Of a stretch of DNA of 64,000 nt, positions 8,000-16,861 are shown piece by piece (within the stretch, counting starts at the first letter, position 1; every line of letters starts with the position of its first letter). The notes under the pieces are model-generated. The model was given only the letters and a program-made list of their open reading frames with translations. It did not search any database and had not been told where the DNA came from. Made by a program: the position numbers and the translations under genes. The DNA is from Pseudomonas sp. UYIF39. Lineage in GTDB: Bacteria; Pseudomonadota; Gammaproteobacteria; Pseudomonadales; Pseudomonadaceae. The stretch is taken from assembly GCF_029963765.1 (NCBI RefSeq), contig NZ_JALBYU010000015.1:62001-126000 (forward strand). The letters are read 5' to 3'.

Positions 8000-9388
8000 A
8001 TGTGGGTTCCTCAGCTAAGCGAGTTCAGCCAGCCGATGTATTTGTCGATTGCCGACGCGTTGGCGCGCGATATCAGCAACGGCGTGTTGAACGAAGGTGA
8101 TCGTCTGCCGACCCTGAGGGAGCTGGCCACCACGCTGAATGTCACGCCGGGTACCATCAGCCGGGCCTATAGCGAAGCCCATCGGCGACGTCTGGTGCAG
8201 GGCGAAGTGGGGCGTGGCACTTATGTGCTCAGCCAGAAGCAGCTGGAACTGCCGGCCAGCAACAGTGCCGCCCCGCTGAATTTGGGGCAGTCCGAATTAT
8301 TGGATCTTTCGATCATCAAGCCTTCCAGCGAAACCCTGGAATACTGGTTGCGCGACGCATTGGTGGGCATGGCCAAGAGCACGGATTTTGCCCGAGCCCT
8401 CGATTACGCTCCCGATGGCGGTCATCCGGCTCATCGCGAGGCGGGCGCACAGTGGCTGCGCCATTCATTGCCCGATGCGCAATGGCAGCAAGTGGTGATC
8501 ACCGCAGGCGCACAGCATGGTTTGATGGTCGCGATGAGTGCGCTGACCAACGCCGGTGATCTGGTGCTCTGCGAGGCGCTTTGCTACCCCGGCATCATTT
8601 CCCTGGCCCATGGTCTGGAGCGACGTCTGCGTGGCGTGCCAATGGACGATGAAGGGATCATTCCTGAAGCGCTGCGCGAACTGTGCCAGCGTGAGAAACC
8701 GGCGATGCTGGTCTGCGTGGCGACGTGCCAGAACCCGACGGCCGCGCTCATGTCGCAAAAACGTCGAGCGCAAATCGCGGCGTTGGCCGAGGAGTTCGAC
8801 TTCATCATTCTGGACGATGACATCTACGGTTTTCTGGCCACCGATCCGTCGATCAAGCCACTGTCGGCGTTCGCTCCAGATCGTTCGGTGTACCTGACCA
8901 GTCTGTCGAAGTCGGTCATGCCGGCCTTGCGGATTGGCTATCTCTATAGCCCGCCGAAACTGTTGTCGCGCCTGACCTCGATGGTGCGCAGCAGCGTCTG
9001 GATGCCGTCGCCGCTGACCGCTCAGCTGGCCAGCAACGTGATCACAGAGGGGTTGGATAAAAAGCTGATCCGTATTCAGCGCAACGAAGCCGCTGGGCGC
9101 CAGGCGATCGCTCGGGAAATCTTCGCCAATTTCGAGTTCAAGACCCAGCCGTATTCCTACCATGTCTGGTTGACGCTGCCCGAGCCCTGGACCAGCGACG
9201 AATTCACCATGCTGGCCCGTGCCAATGGCGTGCTGGTCCTCAGTGGCACCCAGTTCCAGGCCGAACGTAGCGGGATTACCCGCTGCGTGCGATTGGTGTT
9301 GATGTCGCCCACCAGCCAGGACGAATTGAGGTTTGCCCTGACCAAGCTGGCCAGCCTGATCGATTCGGACCCGCGACGTTATTACTAA
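8000..9388 (+). CDS. MocR-type transcriptional regulator (GntR-HTH plus aminotransferase domain)
   Basis: 462 residues. Residues ~10-80 form a GntR winged helix (SIADALARDI, GDRLPTLRELA, VTPGTISRAYSEA, GRGTYV). Residues ~100-460 are a fold-type I aminotransferase-like effector domain with PLP lysine K304 (SLSKSVMPALRIGY) and DDDIYGFL before it. MocR proteins sense an amino compound through PLP and activate a neighbouring operon. It is divergently placed from the transporter/oxidase/RidA/lyase/SHMT operon with shared repeats in between, so it most likely controls that operon. No additional gene follows in the same operon. Confidence 0.93.
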   Translation: MWVPQLSEFSQPMYLSIADALARDISNGVLNEGDRLPTLRELATTLNVTPGTISRAYSEAHRRRLVQGEVGRGTYVLSQKQLELPASNSAAPLNLGQSELLDLSIIKPSSETLEYWLRDALVGMAKSTDFARALDYAPDGGHPAHREAGAQWLRHSLPDAQWQQVVITAGAQHGLMVAMSALTNAGDLVLCEALCYPGIISLAHGLERRLRGVPMDDEGIIPEALRELCQREKPAMLVCVATCQNPTAALMSQKRRAQIAALAEEFDFIILDDDIYGFLATDPSIKPLSAFAPDRSVYLTSLSKSVMPALRIGYLYSPPKLLSRLTSMVRSSVWMPSPLTAQLASNVITEGLDKKLIRIQRNEAAGRQAIAREIFANFEFKTQPYSYHVWLTLPEPWTSDEFTMLARANGVLVLSGTQFQAERSGITRCVRLVLMSPTSQDELRFALTKLASLIDSDPRRYY

Positions 9389-9551
9389 ACCGACGGCGCT
9401 ATCTCCTCACGCTAGTCCCCTCAGATGATGGCCAACTAGCCTACAGTTAATTCAGCCTCTGACGAATGCCTCTGTCCGGGGCCTTCCACCGGACGAAGCC
9501 CTCGGCTAAGGTGCGCGGCTTCTTCACCCTTTCTACGCTCGAAGGCCCGGC

Positions 9552-9782
9552 ATGACCGAACAGAACAACAACCCACTGCACGGCGTGACGCTGGAGCAAA
9601 TCCTCAACGCGCTGGTTGAACACTACGAATGGTCGGGGCTGGCCGAGCGCATCGACATCCGCTGCTTCAAGAGTGACCCGAGCATCAAGTCGAGCCTGAC
9701 ATTCCTGCGCAAAACCCCGTGGGCACGGGAGAAGGTCGAGCGCTTGTACGTTAAGTTGATGCGCACCAAGCGCCCGGTCTGA
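9552..9782 (+). CDS. VF530-family (DUF2132) small protein
   Basis: 76-residue protein with the family core NPLHGVTLEQIL, DIRCFKSDPSIKSSL and FLRKTPWAREKVE. VF530 proteins are small helical proteins reported as DNA-binding; a physiological role is not established. A GAAGG ribosome site precedes the ATG. The stop lies 2 bp before the next start, so the pair is probably co-transcribed. Confidence 0.85.
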   Translation: MTEQNNNPLHGVTLEQILNALVEHYEWSGLAERIDIRCFKSDPSIKSSLTFLRKTPWAREKVERLYVKLMRTKRPV

Positions 9783-9784
9783 CC

Positions 9785-10441
9785 ATGACCAACCAACCGA
9801 CGCCAGGTTCTGCCGTGAGGCGTCGTGTAGTTGCCGTGGCTGCGGTGCTGGGCTGGGCCGGTCTGGCCATTCAGATGTACCTGATTTTCTACTCGCGCTG
9901 GACGCTGGCGGCCAGTCTGCTCGGTGGGTTGGTCAGCTTCTTCAGCTATTTCACCGTGCTGAGCAATACGCTGGTGGCGACCGTGCTGACGTGTGAGCTG
10001 ACGTCCCGCGAGTCGGCCGCGCGACGCTGGTTTTTGCAACCGTGGGTGAGTAGCGGCATTGCCGTGAGCATCGCCGTGGTCGGCCTGGGGTACAACGTGT
10101 TGTTGCGCCATTTATGGCATCCACAAGGCTGGCAATGGCTGGCCGATGAGCTGATGCATGACGTCATGCCGCTGCTGTTTCTGGCGTATTGGTGGTGCTG
10201 TGTGCCGAAGGGCACGTTGCGACTGCGGCATATGGCTGCGTGGGTGATCTATCCCGTGGTGTATTTCGCGTACTCGTTGTGGCGCGGGCATCTGCTGGCG
10301 GTTTATCCCTATCCTTTCATTGATGTCGGCAAGTTGGGTTATCCACAGGTGTTCATGAATGCCGGGGGGTTATTGGTGGGGTTTGTAGTCATTGCGCTTG
10401 TGTTGATCGGGCTGGATCGGTGGCACGCGGGTCGAAAGTGA
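9785..10441 (+). CDS. Pr6Pr-family integral membrane protein
   Basis: 218 residues with about six hydrophobic helices and the family features FYSRWTLAASL, FSYFTVLSNTLVA, LRHLWHPQGW, DELMHDVMPLLFLAYW and YPYPFIDVGKLGY. The family function is unknown. It follows the VF530 gene by 2 bp and is followed by a REP-like hairpin that probably ends the unit. Confidence 0.8.
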   Translation: MTNQPTPGSAVRRRVVAVAAVLGWAGLAIQMYLIFYSRWTLAASLLGGLVSFFSYFTVLSNTLVATVLTCELTSRESAARRWFLQPWVSSGIAVSIAVVGLGYNVLLRHLWHPQGWQWLADELMHDVMPLLFLAYWWCCVPKGTLRLRHMAAWVIYPVVYFAYSLWRGHLLAVYPYPFIDVGKLGYPQVFMNAGGLLVGFVVIALVLIGLDRWHAGRK

Positions 10442-10463
10442 ATACTTGTGGCGAGGGGACTCC

Positions 10464-10575
10464 TGTGGCGAGGGGACTTGTCCCCGTTGGAGTGCGAAGC
10501 CCTCCCAAAATTTATGACACTCCCGAGATTTTGGGGCTGCTGCGCAACCCAACGGGGACAAGTCCCCTCGCCACA
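10464..10575. repeat. REP-like inverted repeat (GTGGCGAGGGGACTTGTCCCC type)
   Basis: Long arms TGTGGCGAGGGGACTTGTCC (from 10464) and its complement ending at 10575, enclosing about 60 bp. A partial third copy (GTGGCGAGGGGACTCC) precedes it at 10448. It is a different REP family from the GAGCTTGCTCGC elements elsewhere in the window and lies between convergent genes. Confidence 0.85.
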
Positions 10576-10619
10576 AAAGCCCCTCGCCGCAGGAAACCTG
10601 GCAAGCACAAAAGCTGCGG

Positions 10620-11405
10620 TCACTCTTCGTCGCTGTCATCCAGCCGCCAGTAGCCGACAGCTTTGACGAACTGCTCGTTAAGCCCGTGCTCATCCAGCAA
10701 CACCCGGCGTATCTGCCGCGACACTTTGCTCTCGGTCGCCACCCAGGCGTACAGATTGCCGACGGGTACTTGCAGCTGCTTCACCGTCTTCAGCAGGTTG
10801 TCCTTGCCGCCCTCGCGCAAGACCCAGATCACGTTGACCTGCGCGGCGCTTTCCAGACGTTGCTGCTCGGCGCCGTTCTCCACTTCCACAATCACCAATG
10901 CCCGGCGATTGGCCGCCAGGCCTTCCAGCCGTCGAGCGATCGCGGGCAGGGCAGTTTCGTCACCGATCAGCAAGTAGCTGTCGAAGATGTCCGGCACGAC
11001 CATCGAGCCCCGTGGCCCGCCGATGTGCAGGAATTGGCCGGGTTTGGCTTGCTCGGCCCAGGTCGAAGCAGGGCCGTCGCCGTGCAGCACGAAGTCGATG
11101 TCCAGTTCCAGCGTGTCGAGGTCGTAACGACGCGGTGTGTAGTCGCGCATCGCCGGCATCGGCCCGTTGTCTTTACCGGCACCGAGCACCAGGGTTTCCA
11201 GGGCGGCTTGTTCCGCCGCGTTTTGAGGGAACAACAGTTTGACGTGGTCGTCCGTGCCGAGGCTGACGAAGCCCGCCAATTCCGGTCCACCCAGCGTGAT
11301 GCGGCGCATGCGCGGCGTCAGGTCGACCACCCGCAACACTTCCAGACGACGGCGTTTGATCTCGTGGCTGACACGGTGAATGGTTTGCACGATCACTTCA
11401 GTCAT
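10620..11405 (-). CDS. Siderophore-interacting protein / NADPH-dependent ferric reductase (NfeF/ViuB-like)
   Basis: 261 residues; flavin reductase-like domain with the FAD-binding signature MRRITLGGPEL, MRDYTPRRYD and GDGPASTWA, then the NAD(P)-binding SIP domain (LLIGDETALPAIARRLE). Such proteins reduce ferric siderophores in the cytoplasm. Its start overlaps the PadR gene stop by 4 bp. The arrangement matches the enterobacterial NfeF (YqjH) reductase and its PadR repressor NfeR (YqjI), although there the two genes are divergent rather than fused in one operon. Confidence 0.9.
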   Translation of the reverse strand: MTEVIVQTIHRVSHEIKRRRLEVLRVVDLTPRMRRITLGGPELAGFVSLGTDDHVKLLFPQNAAEQAALETLVLGAGKDNGPMPAMRDYTPRRYDLDTLELDIDFVLHGDGPASTWAEQAKPGQFLHIGGPRGSMVVPDIFDSYLLIGDETALPAIARRLEGLAANRRALVIVEVENGAEQQRLESAAQVNVIWVLREGGKDNLLKTVKQLQVPVGNLYAWVATESKVSRQIRRVLLDEHGLNEQFVKAVGYWRLDDSDEE

Positions 11406-11983
11406 TCGGCTTGCTCCTGAGCGGGTTGAACGACAGGGCCATCGACGATGGCTTTGGCGGTGTTGTTAAGCAGGTCGCGCACCCGCAGGATTTCTTCCGG
11501 GCTCCAGCGGCCGTGATGCATCTGCAAGGCATGACGCAAGTTATGCACCGCTTCGTGAATCTCGGCGGGGCGGTCATGGCCGCGCAATGAGCGCTTGCTG
11601 ACTTCGATGCGCATCCGCACACCATCCAGTGCGATCGCCTGATCACTTAACGACAGACGTCCGGCATCGGTGATGATGTAGCGTTTTTTGCCACCCTCGG
11701 CGTCGCCCAGGATCATCTCGCTTTCTTCAAGGAAGGTCAGGGTCGGGTAGATCACGCCGGGGCTGGGGCTGTAGGCGCCGTCGAACATGCTTTCGATCTG
11801 GCGGATCAGGTCATAGCCGTGGCACGGCTGTTCGGCGATCAGTGCCAGCAGCAGCAGTTTCAGATCGCCGGGGGCGAAAACCCTGGGGCCTCGGCTACCC
11901 CGTTCGCGGCCGGGACCTGGGCGTTTTTCGAAGCCGTCGCGGCCGTCGTTATGGTCGCGGTGTTGGGAATGATGGTCTCTCAT
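11402..11983 (-). CDS. PadR-family repressor, NfeR-like with His-rich N-terminus
   Basis: 193 residues. Residues 1-35 are rich in His, Arg and Asp (HHSQHRDHND), then a PadR winged helix: GDLKLLLLALIAEQPCHGYDL, SPGVIYPTLTFLEES, EGGKKRYIITDAG. E. coli NfeR (YqjI) has the same layout, a metal-binding His-rich leader before PadR, and represses a ferric reductase in response to nickel; the partner here is also a ferric reductase. The leader has fewer metal ligands than NfeR and no cysteines. A perfect 16-bp palindrome lies 33 bp upstream of the start and is the likely autoregulatory operator. Confidence 0.9.
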   Translation of the reverse strand: MRDHHSQHRDHNDGRDGFEKRPGPGRERGSRGPRVFAPGDLKLLLLALIAEQPCHGYDLIRQIESMFDGAYSPSPGVIYPTLTFLEESEMILGDAEGGKKRYIITDAGRLSLSDQAIALDGVRMRIEVSKRSLRGHDRPAEIHEAVHNLRHALQMHHGRWSPEEILRVRDLLNNTAKAIVDGPVVQPAQEQAE

Positions 11984-12015
11984 TTTTCGCTGCTCTCGTC
12001 GTATTTAGATACAAC

Positions 12016-12031
12016 TTAAGATATATCTTAA
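12016..12031. promoter_or_regulatory. Palindromic operator of the PadR/ferric-reductase operon
   Basis: TTAAGATATATCTTAA is a perfect 16-bp palindrome 33-48 bp upstream of the PadR start codon, where a repressor would block the promoter. Confidence 0.7.
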
Positions 12032-12497
12032 TCGCAGGGCAAGACGTTTTTTGCAAGGGCTGATCGGTGCCGACGGGCGGTTGGCGCGGTCAATGATGCA
12101 ATTCACCAGGAAATATCACCGTACATAATCTGATTTTGTCGCCGATACAGGAATTGTTTAATAGTTAAAGCTATTACTCTAATAATAGTTGAGCTAATGT
12201 TCTAAAAAACCTGAAAGTCCATTGTTGTCTAGGCGAAGCCGCTGTATGGTTTTTTTAGTAAAACTGTATGTAGGCTGTAACTTACAGTCACTATTTGGTA
12301 TTTCAGTTTTTTGTTTCTTTTTCCTTCTGGTCATGAGGTTGTTTAACTACGCGCTCATGGGAAGTTGCCTGCTTACTTTCCGGAACAAGAAGTCGAAGAT
12401 GTTTCGGCGTTGGAAGTTCAAACAAAGCGATCTGTTACGGGTAAGCAGTTTTTAACTTTCAATGAACCGATTCCATAAAGAAAACAGGTACTTAACA
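12032..12497. other. 466-bp AT-rich promoter region of the fimbrial operon
   Basis: Markedly AT-rich compared with the flanks. Contains tandem repeats TAATAGTTAAAGCTATTA (12159-12176, an inverted repeat) and TAATAGTTGAGCTAAT (12183-12198), 24 bp apart. A 77-codon open frame at 12222-12455 has no recognisable content and is not called. Transcription of the pilus operon presumably starts here. Confidence 0.6.
12159..12198. promoter_or_regulatory. Tandem candidate operators upstream of the pilus operon
   Basis: TAATAG-TTAAAG-CTATTA (12159-12176) is an inverted repeat, and a similar block TAATAGTTGAGCTAAT begins at 12183. Two similar sites spaced 24 bp apart, about 300 bp before the major pilin, suggest cooperative binding by a dimeric regulator. 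Confidence 0.35.
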
Positions 12498-12992
12498 ATG
12501 TTCAAGAAAATCGCAATCGCTGCCCCATTGGCTATTTTGGCGCTGGGTTCCTCCGGGGCATTTGCCGCAGGTGAAGCTGCTCACTCCATCAACATCGTCG
12601 CCCACGTGCCGACTAACGGTTTCTACGTGGTGCCGACTGACCCTGACCTGGTTAACAAGGATCAGGACATGAGCTTTCAGCCGAGCAGCGGCAAAATGAG
12701 AGAGGTTAATGGGTTCTTCGATGTGCGCAACAACAACGGTTCGGTTCACGCCAGCCTGGAAAGCGCGCCGAAACTGATCTCTGGTGCCAATTCCATTGCT
12801 TTGAAAGTGGAACTCAATAACAAGGAACTCAACTTGACCCCGCAAATGGTTGTAGGTGAAGCCGAGTCTGACGTGAACTTCCGCGCACCGCTGAAAATCA
12901 GTGCGGTAGGTACGACCTTCCAGCCGGGCGACTACACCGGTGTCGTGGCAATGACCTTCGACGCTGTCCCTCCCGTGGGCGGCTCGCGCTAA
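12498..12992 (+). CDS. CS1-type fimbrial major subunit
   Basis: Pilin of an alpha-class (CS1/CFA-I-like) chaperone/usher pilus. 164 residues, starting at MFKKIAIAAPLAILALG with a signal peptide cleaved near AFA-AGEA. Characteristic features are FYVVPTDPDL, GFFDVRNNNGSV, LESAPKLISG, KVELNNKEL and the C-terminal PGDYTGVVAMTFDA strand. An in-frame ATG 36 bp upstream would spoil the signal peptide. It resembles the last gene of the operon (17639-18139), so the locus carries two pilin paralogues. Being first and nearest the promoter suggests it is the bulk subunit. Confidence 0.9.
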   Translation: MFKKIAIAAPLAILALGSSGAFAAGEAAHSINIVAHVPTNGFYVVPTDPDLVNKDQDMSFQPSSGKMREVNGFFDVRNNNGSVHASLESAPKLISGANSIALKVELNNKELNLTPQMVVGEAESDVNFRAPLKISAVGTTFQPGDYTGVVAMTFDAVPPVGGSR

Positions 12993-13077
12993 CTTTAAAA
13001 GTCGCGCAAACCGACAGGGCAAGCAGCATTGTTTGTCCCGTCGGACTTCAACTTGATTGTAATCAGAGTAAGAGTTC

Positions 13078-15603
13078 ATGTTCCCGATGACCCCCATCGC
13101 GGCTGCGCTTGCGCTGGTGTTTTGCGCCAGTGCAGCGGCGGCTCCTGTTTCTTCCGCCGGTACGACACCGCGAAGTCTCCTGGCGCAGGCCAAAGGTCTT
13201 CCGGCGGATTTCGAGGAGCATTTCTTTGATGTGCCTCTGGCTGTCCGGGTAGAACTCGATCAACAGCCTCTGGGAGAGGCCATGGTGGTGTTGTCTCGCG
13301 ATGATCGCATCACCCTGCTCGAATTTACCGACACCAGCGAAAACCGTTTCGGCCCCGCTGAACGGGAAAAATGGGCAAGTTATCTCAAGCCGGGTGTGCC
13401 GCTGGGCAATTGCACGGGGTCATGTCCGGATCAGGTGCTGGCCGTGCACTACAACCTGGAAAACTCGTTGGTTTCGATCCTCACCGAAAACGCCGAGCGT
13501 GATCTGGAGGCCAAGCGTTATCACGAGCAGCCGGACGGCGGCAGTAGCGGCCTGATGGTGCGCAACCAGCTCAACCTCAATGGCGGCCAGGATCAGGATC
13601 TGGGTGGGCGCTATGGCCTTGACGCCAGCGCGAGCCTGGGCAACTGGAGCCAGACATTCAACATGCAATTGGCCCGCCTCGGCGGTCCCGACGATAAGCT
13701 TTATCACGCGGTTCACGAGCTCTACACCCAGCGCGAACTGCAGGGCAGCTTCCTGCGCCTGGGCTATTTCACCCCCAGTTCCGAAGGGCTGACCCGCCAA
13801 CCTCGTACGTTTGGCACGAGCCCCGATACCGCTGTCGGCGTTATGTTCGGCAGCTCTGACAGCCTGGCGATCAACAGTCCGATGCCCAGCGTCTACCCGA
13901 TTTATGTCACGGCCAATCGCCAAGGGTCGGTGGAGATCTATCGCGACGGTCTGTTGATCAACACACAGTCAGTGCCCGCGGGATTGCAAACCCTCGATAC
14001 CCGGCCGCTGCCAGGCGGGATCTACGAAGTGGAAGTGCGCCTGATCGAAGATGGCCAGATTACCTCCACTACCCAGGAGCTGGTGTACAAGCCCAGCAAC
14101 TGGCGCAACCTTGATGAGCGCTGGCGCTACAACCTGTTTGCCGGTGAAGAAAGCAAACTGCTCAGTAACTGGGACCAGCAATCCAGCGGCAGTCCGACGG
14201 CAGGGGCCTCGGTCAATTACCTGATGCACCCACGAGTCATTCTCGGGCTATCGGCGCGGCAGATTCGCGAAAAACTGCAATACGGCAGTTCCATCGACTG
14301 GACCCTGGCCAATCACATCAGCCTGTATGCCAACGTGTATCAGACCCAGGATCATGGCACCGGTCTCGATCTGCAAAGCCTTTACAACTATGGCTCCGGT
14401 AGCCTGGTGATCAGCCACAACCGCAGCTGGCTGGACACCACCAACCTGTATGAAACCCTGCCAGACGGTACTCGGGTGCGCCAACGCAATGTGTTCATTG
14501 GCGAAACCAGCAATTCATCCCTGGCGATCAACCATCGGGTCAGCAGTAAAAGTTCGATCAGTGGACGGGTGTCCCACAGCGAGGGCAACATCGATGGCAT
14601 CGGTATGGATCTGGGTTGGACCCAGCGCGCTACGTTGTTCGGCAGCGATGCGAGTTGGCGTCTGTCGCTATTTGATCGCCCCGGCAGTTTCAGCAGTGGC
14701 GACGCACGCAACCGCGGGATCGACCTGAGCCTTAATCTGGCCTTGGGCGCGCCGGGCCAGCAGATCACCGGCAGCATTGGTTCGCGCACGGCCCGTGACG
14801 GCAGCCGCGACAACAATGGTTCCCTCGGCTGGCGCCGGGATCTCAAGGATCACGTGCTGCAAAACGTCTCGGTGACGGCACTCACTGACACCTACGGCGT
14901 GGGTGTGTCGAGCCTTGCCAACTTTCGTACCGACGCAGTCAATGGCGACGGTTTCGTCCAGCGTTCGTCCTACAACGGCAACTTCACCGGCGGTCTTAAC
15001 CTGGACAGCACCCTGGTCGTCGGCGGCGAGCAAATGCTCATGACCAGCCATTACGAAATGCGTGGCGCGGGAATGATTGTCGACGTGGAATCAGACATCG
15101 ACGACATCACCCTGCGCGCCGACGATTACAGCGGCGGCGGCGCGGCGTTGAAGCCGGGGCGCAATTTCATCCCGATCACGGCGTACCAGAACAGTTCGGT
15201 GAGCTTCGATTTTGAAGGCAATCACGTGCCGGCAGCGACCATCGAACCGCCACGCACGCGCTATCACCTGAACAAGGGCGGGGTGGAATACCGCAAGGTG
15301 CGGGTGATGAAAACACTGACCGTACTCGGGCGATTGGTCGATGCGCAGGGGCGACCGCTCAAGGGCCATCACGTGATCAACCACGCCAGCCGCGGGGTGA
15401 CGGAAGTCGACGGGTTTTTCTCGATGGAAATGAATGCCGGTTCGCCGACGCTTGAAGTGCGCCAGGGCAACCAGTTGCTGTGCCAGTTCCGTCTCGATGC
15501 GAGCCGACATCGCAGTGAGAACAATGTGTTGATGATCGGTGATCTGCGCTGCACGCCGGACACTTTGGCTGACGTTACGTCCACCGAACAGAAGGCGGGA
15601 TGA
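13078..15603 (+). CDS. CS1-type pilus outer-membrane usher (CooC/TcfC-like)
   Basis: 841 residues with signal peptide (MFPMTPIAAALALVFCASAA). The beta-barrel usher region includes LGRYGLDASASLGNW-like strands, GYFTPSSEGLTRQPRTFGTS and the plug-type stretch GSVEIYRDGLLINTQSVPAG followed by LPGGIYEVEVRLIEDG. Near the C-terminus is the CS1-usher E-set domain (VLGRLVDAQGRPLKGHHV...VDGFFSMEM). It secretes and anchors chaperone-delivered pilins. It lies 85 bp after the major pilin and 4 bp before the tip-adhesin start. An alternative ATG exists three codons downstream. Confidence 0.92.
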   Translation: MFPMTPIAAALALVFCASAAAAPVSSAGTTPRSLLAQAKGLPADFEEHFFDVPLAVRVELDQQPLGEAMVVLSRDDRITLLEFTDTSENRFGPAEREKWASYLKPGVPLGNCTGSCPDQVLAVHYNLENSLVSILTENAERDLEAKRYHEQPDGGSSGLMVRNQLNLNGGQDQDLGGRYGLDASASLGNWSQTFNMQLARLGGPDDKLYHAVHELYTQRELQGSFLRLGYFTPSSEGLTRQPRTFGTSPDTAVGVMFGSSDSLAINSPMPSVYPIYVTANRQGSVEIYRDGLLINTQSVPAGLQTLDTRPLPGGIYEVEVRLIEDGQITSTTQELVYKPSNWRNLDERWRYNLFAGEESKLLSNWDQQSSGSPTAGASVNYLMHPRVILGLSARQIREKLQYGSSIDWTLANHISLYANVYQTQDHGTGLDLQSLYNYGSGSLVISHNRSWLDTTNLYETLPDGTRVRQRNVFIGETSNSSLAINHRVSSKSSISGRVSHSEGNIDGIGMDLGWTQRATLFGSDASWRLSLFDRPGSFSSGDARNRGIDLSLNLALGAPGQQITGSIGSRTARDGSRDNNGSLGWRRDLKDHVLQNVSVTALTDTYGVGVSSLANFRTDAVNGDGFVQRSSYNGNFTGGLNLDSTLVVGGEQMLMTSHYEMRGAGMIVDVESDIDDITLRADDYSGGGAALKPGRNFIPITAYQNSSVSFDFEGNHVPAATIEPPRTRYHLNKGGVEYRKVRVMKTLTVLGRLVDAQGRPLKGHHVINHASRGVTEVDGFFSMEMNAGSPTLEVRQGNQLLCQFRLDASRHRSENNVLMIGDLRCTPDTLADVTSTEQKAG

Positions 15604-15607
15604 TCCT

Positions 15608-16819
15608 ATGAAAAAGTCTATGTGGTGCCTGGGACTGTTGACCGCACTGAGCATGCCTTCGGCGGAGGCGGCGAGTCAGGAAATCCGGGCCTTGTTTCAG
15701 CCCGATCCTTCTCAGCCGAACAAAAATGTATTCCTCAACAAAACCCCGAACAGTGGCTATTGCGCTCAGTACCCTAGTGAGTGTGTTGACAACAATATGT
15801 TCAGTATCGAGTTGCCGGTTCGTTTCGATTCCACTCGAGCCATAGTGCCGGGCCAAGGTATTGCGTTGAAGGTACCGGCCAACTGGCGACAGCTGACGGT
15901 GACCAATGCCGAGACCCATGAAACGGAGACTGTTGAAGTGCGCATCACCGGTGTTGGCTCCAAGTTCTTTTTGAGCGAAACAGCGGCCAGTCTGGTGGGG
16001 GTGACTGACATACTCGAAGGTCATCAAAAGCTATGGACCAGCAGAAGTTGGGTCTACGCACCGGCACCCTGTCAATACAGCGGTGTTGGGGCTTACAGCC
16101 CCACGACTTATCGGTTTTTCTGGAAAACACCCGTGGAAGCATCTTGTGTCAAGGTGGCCGCTTACTTCATTCCCTCCATGTACTTTGACACCCTCGATAT
16201 CGCCTATGAACTGCGCACGCCCAATCCTTTGGGCATGTCGAGCGGGCTGTACACAGGCTCGATTCCCTACACCCTGGGCTCCAGCGCCGATTTCGATCTG
16301 GGTCCAGTGATGCAACCGGACGACGCCAACCTGACCCTGGATTTCGTCCTCGACGTACAGCACACCCTGAAGGTTGACCTGCCACCGGGCGGCAACAAAG
16401 TTTCGCTGGAACCCGAGGGCGGGTGGCAACGCTGGATTGAGGGCGGTCGCAAACCGAGCAGGATCTACCGCGACCAGCTGTTTTATCTGTCGGCGTCGTC
16501 GCGCTTCAAAGTCATGATGCTATGCAACTCGACCGGCGGCACCCGCTGCAATCTTTACAGCCCCAAAGGCAATACCACCGAAGTGGAAACCTACCTCACC
16601 TTGCCCGACGGAATCATCGGGCCGGGCGGGCCGGTCAAGCTTCACAGGCTGCGCTACAACACCTGGTCATCAGTCTTTCAACCAGGGATCTATGTGAATC
16701 GCAAGGCCGGCTCGCTACGTTTCGAGATGCCCAAGGACGCCATCGATTTTCTGCTGCGGCCCGGCCTGAGCGACACGCTCAGCGGCAACATCACCATTAT
16801 CTGGGACTCGGAAGTTTGA
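15608..16819 (+). CDS. CS1-type pilus tip adhesin (CooD/CfaE-like)
   Basis: 403 residues starting at MKKSMWCLGLLTALSMPSAEA (signal peptide). Cysteines suitable for disulfides occur in GYCAQYPSECVDNN, PCQYSG, EASCVKV and MLCNSTGGTRCNL; the C-terminal third is pilin-like (TLSGNITIIWDSEV donor/acceptor strand). Position between usher and chaperone and the length (about 360-400) match minor tip subunits such as CooD/CfaE, which bind the receptor and initiate assembly. Sequence conservation in this family is low, so receptor specificity cannot be guessed. Confidence 0.8.
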   Translation: MKKSMWCLGLLTALSMPSAEAASQEIRALFQPDPSQPNKNVFLNKTPNSGYCAQYPSECVDNNMFSIELPVRFDSTRAIVPGQGIALKVPANWRQLTVTNAETHETETVEVRITGVGSKFFLSETAASLVGVTDILEGHQKLWTSRSWVYAPAPCQYSGVGAYSPTTYRFFWKTPVEASCVKVAAYFIPSMYFDTLDIAYELRTPNPLGMSSGLYTGSIPYTLGSSADFDLGPVMQPDDANLTLDFVLDVQHTLKVDLPPGGNKVSLEPEGGWQRWIEGGRKPSRIYRDQLFYLSASSRFKVMMLCNSTGGTRCNLYSPKGNTTEVETYLTLPDGIIGPGGPVKLHRLRYNTWSSVFQPGIYVNRKAGSLRFEMPKDAIDFLLRPGLSDTLSGNITIIWDSEV

Positions 16820-16861
16820 CCGTCCGAGCCTGGCCACTTTTTTCTTATGGGATTAAAGACG

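Noticed and set aside
12222..12455. 77-residue open frame before the fimbrial operon
   Set aside because: No ribosome site and no family resemblance; it sits in AT-rich promoter DNA.
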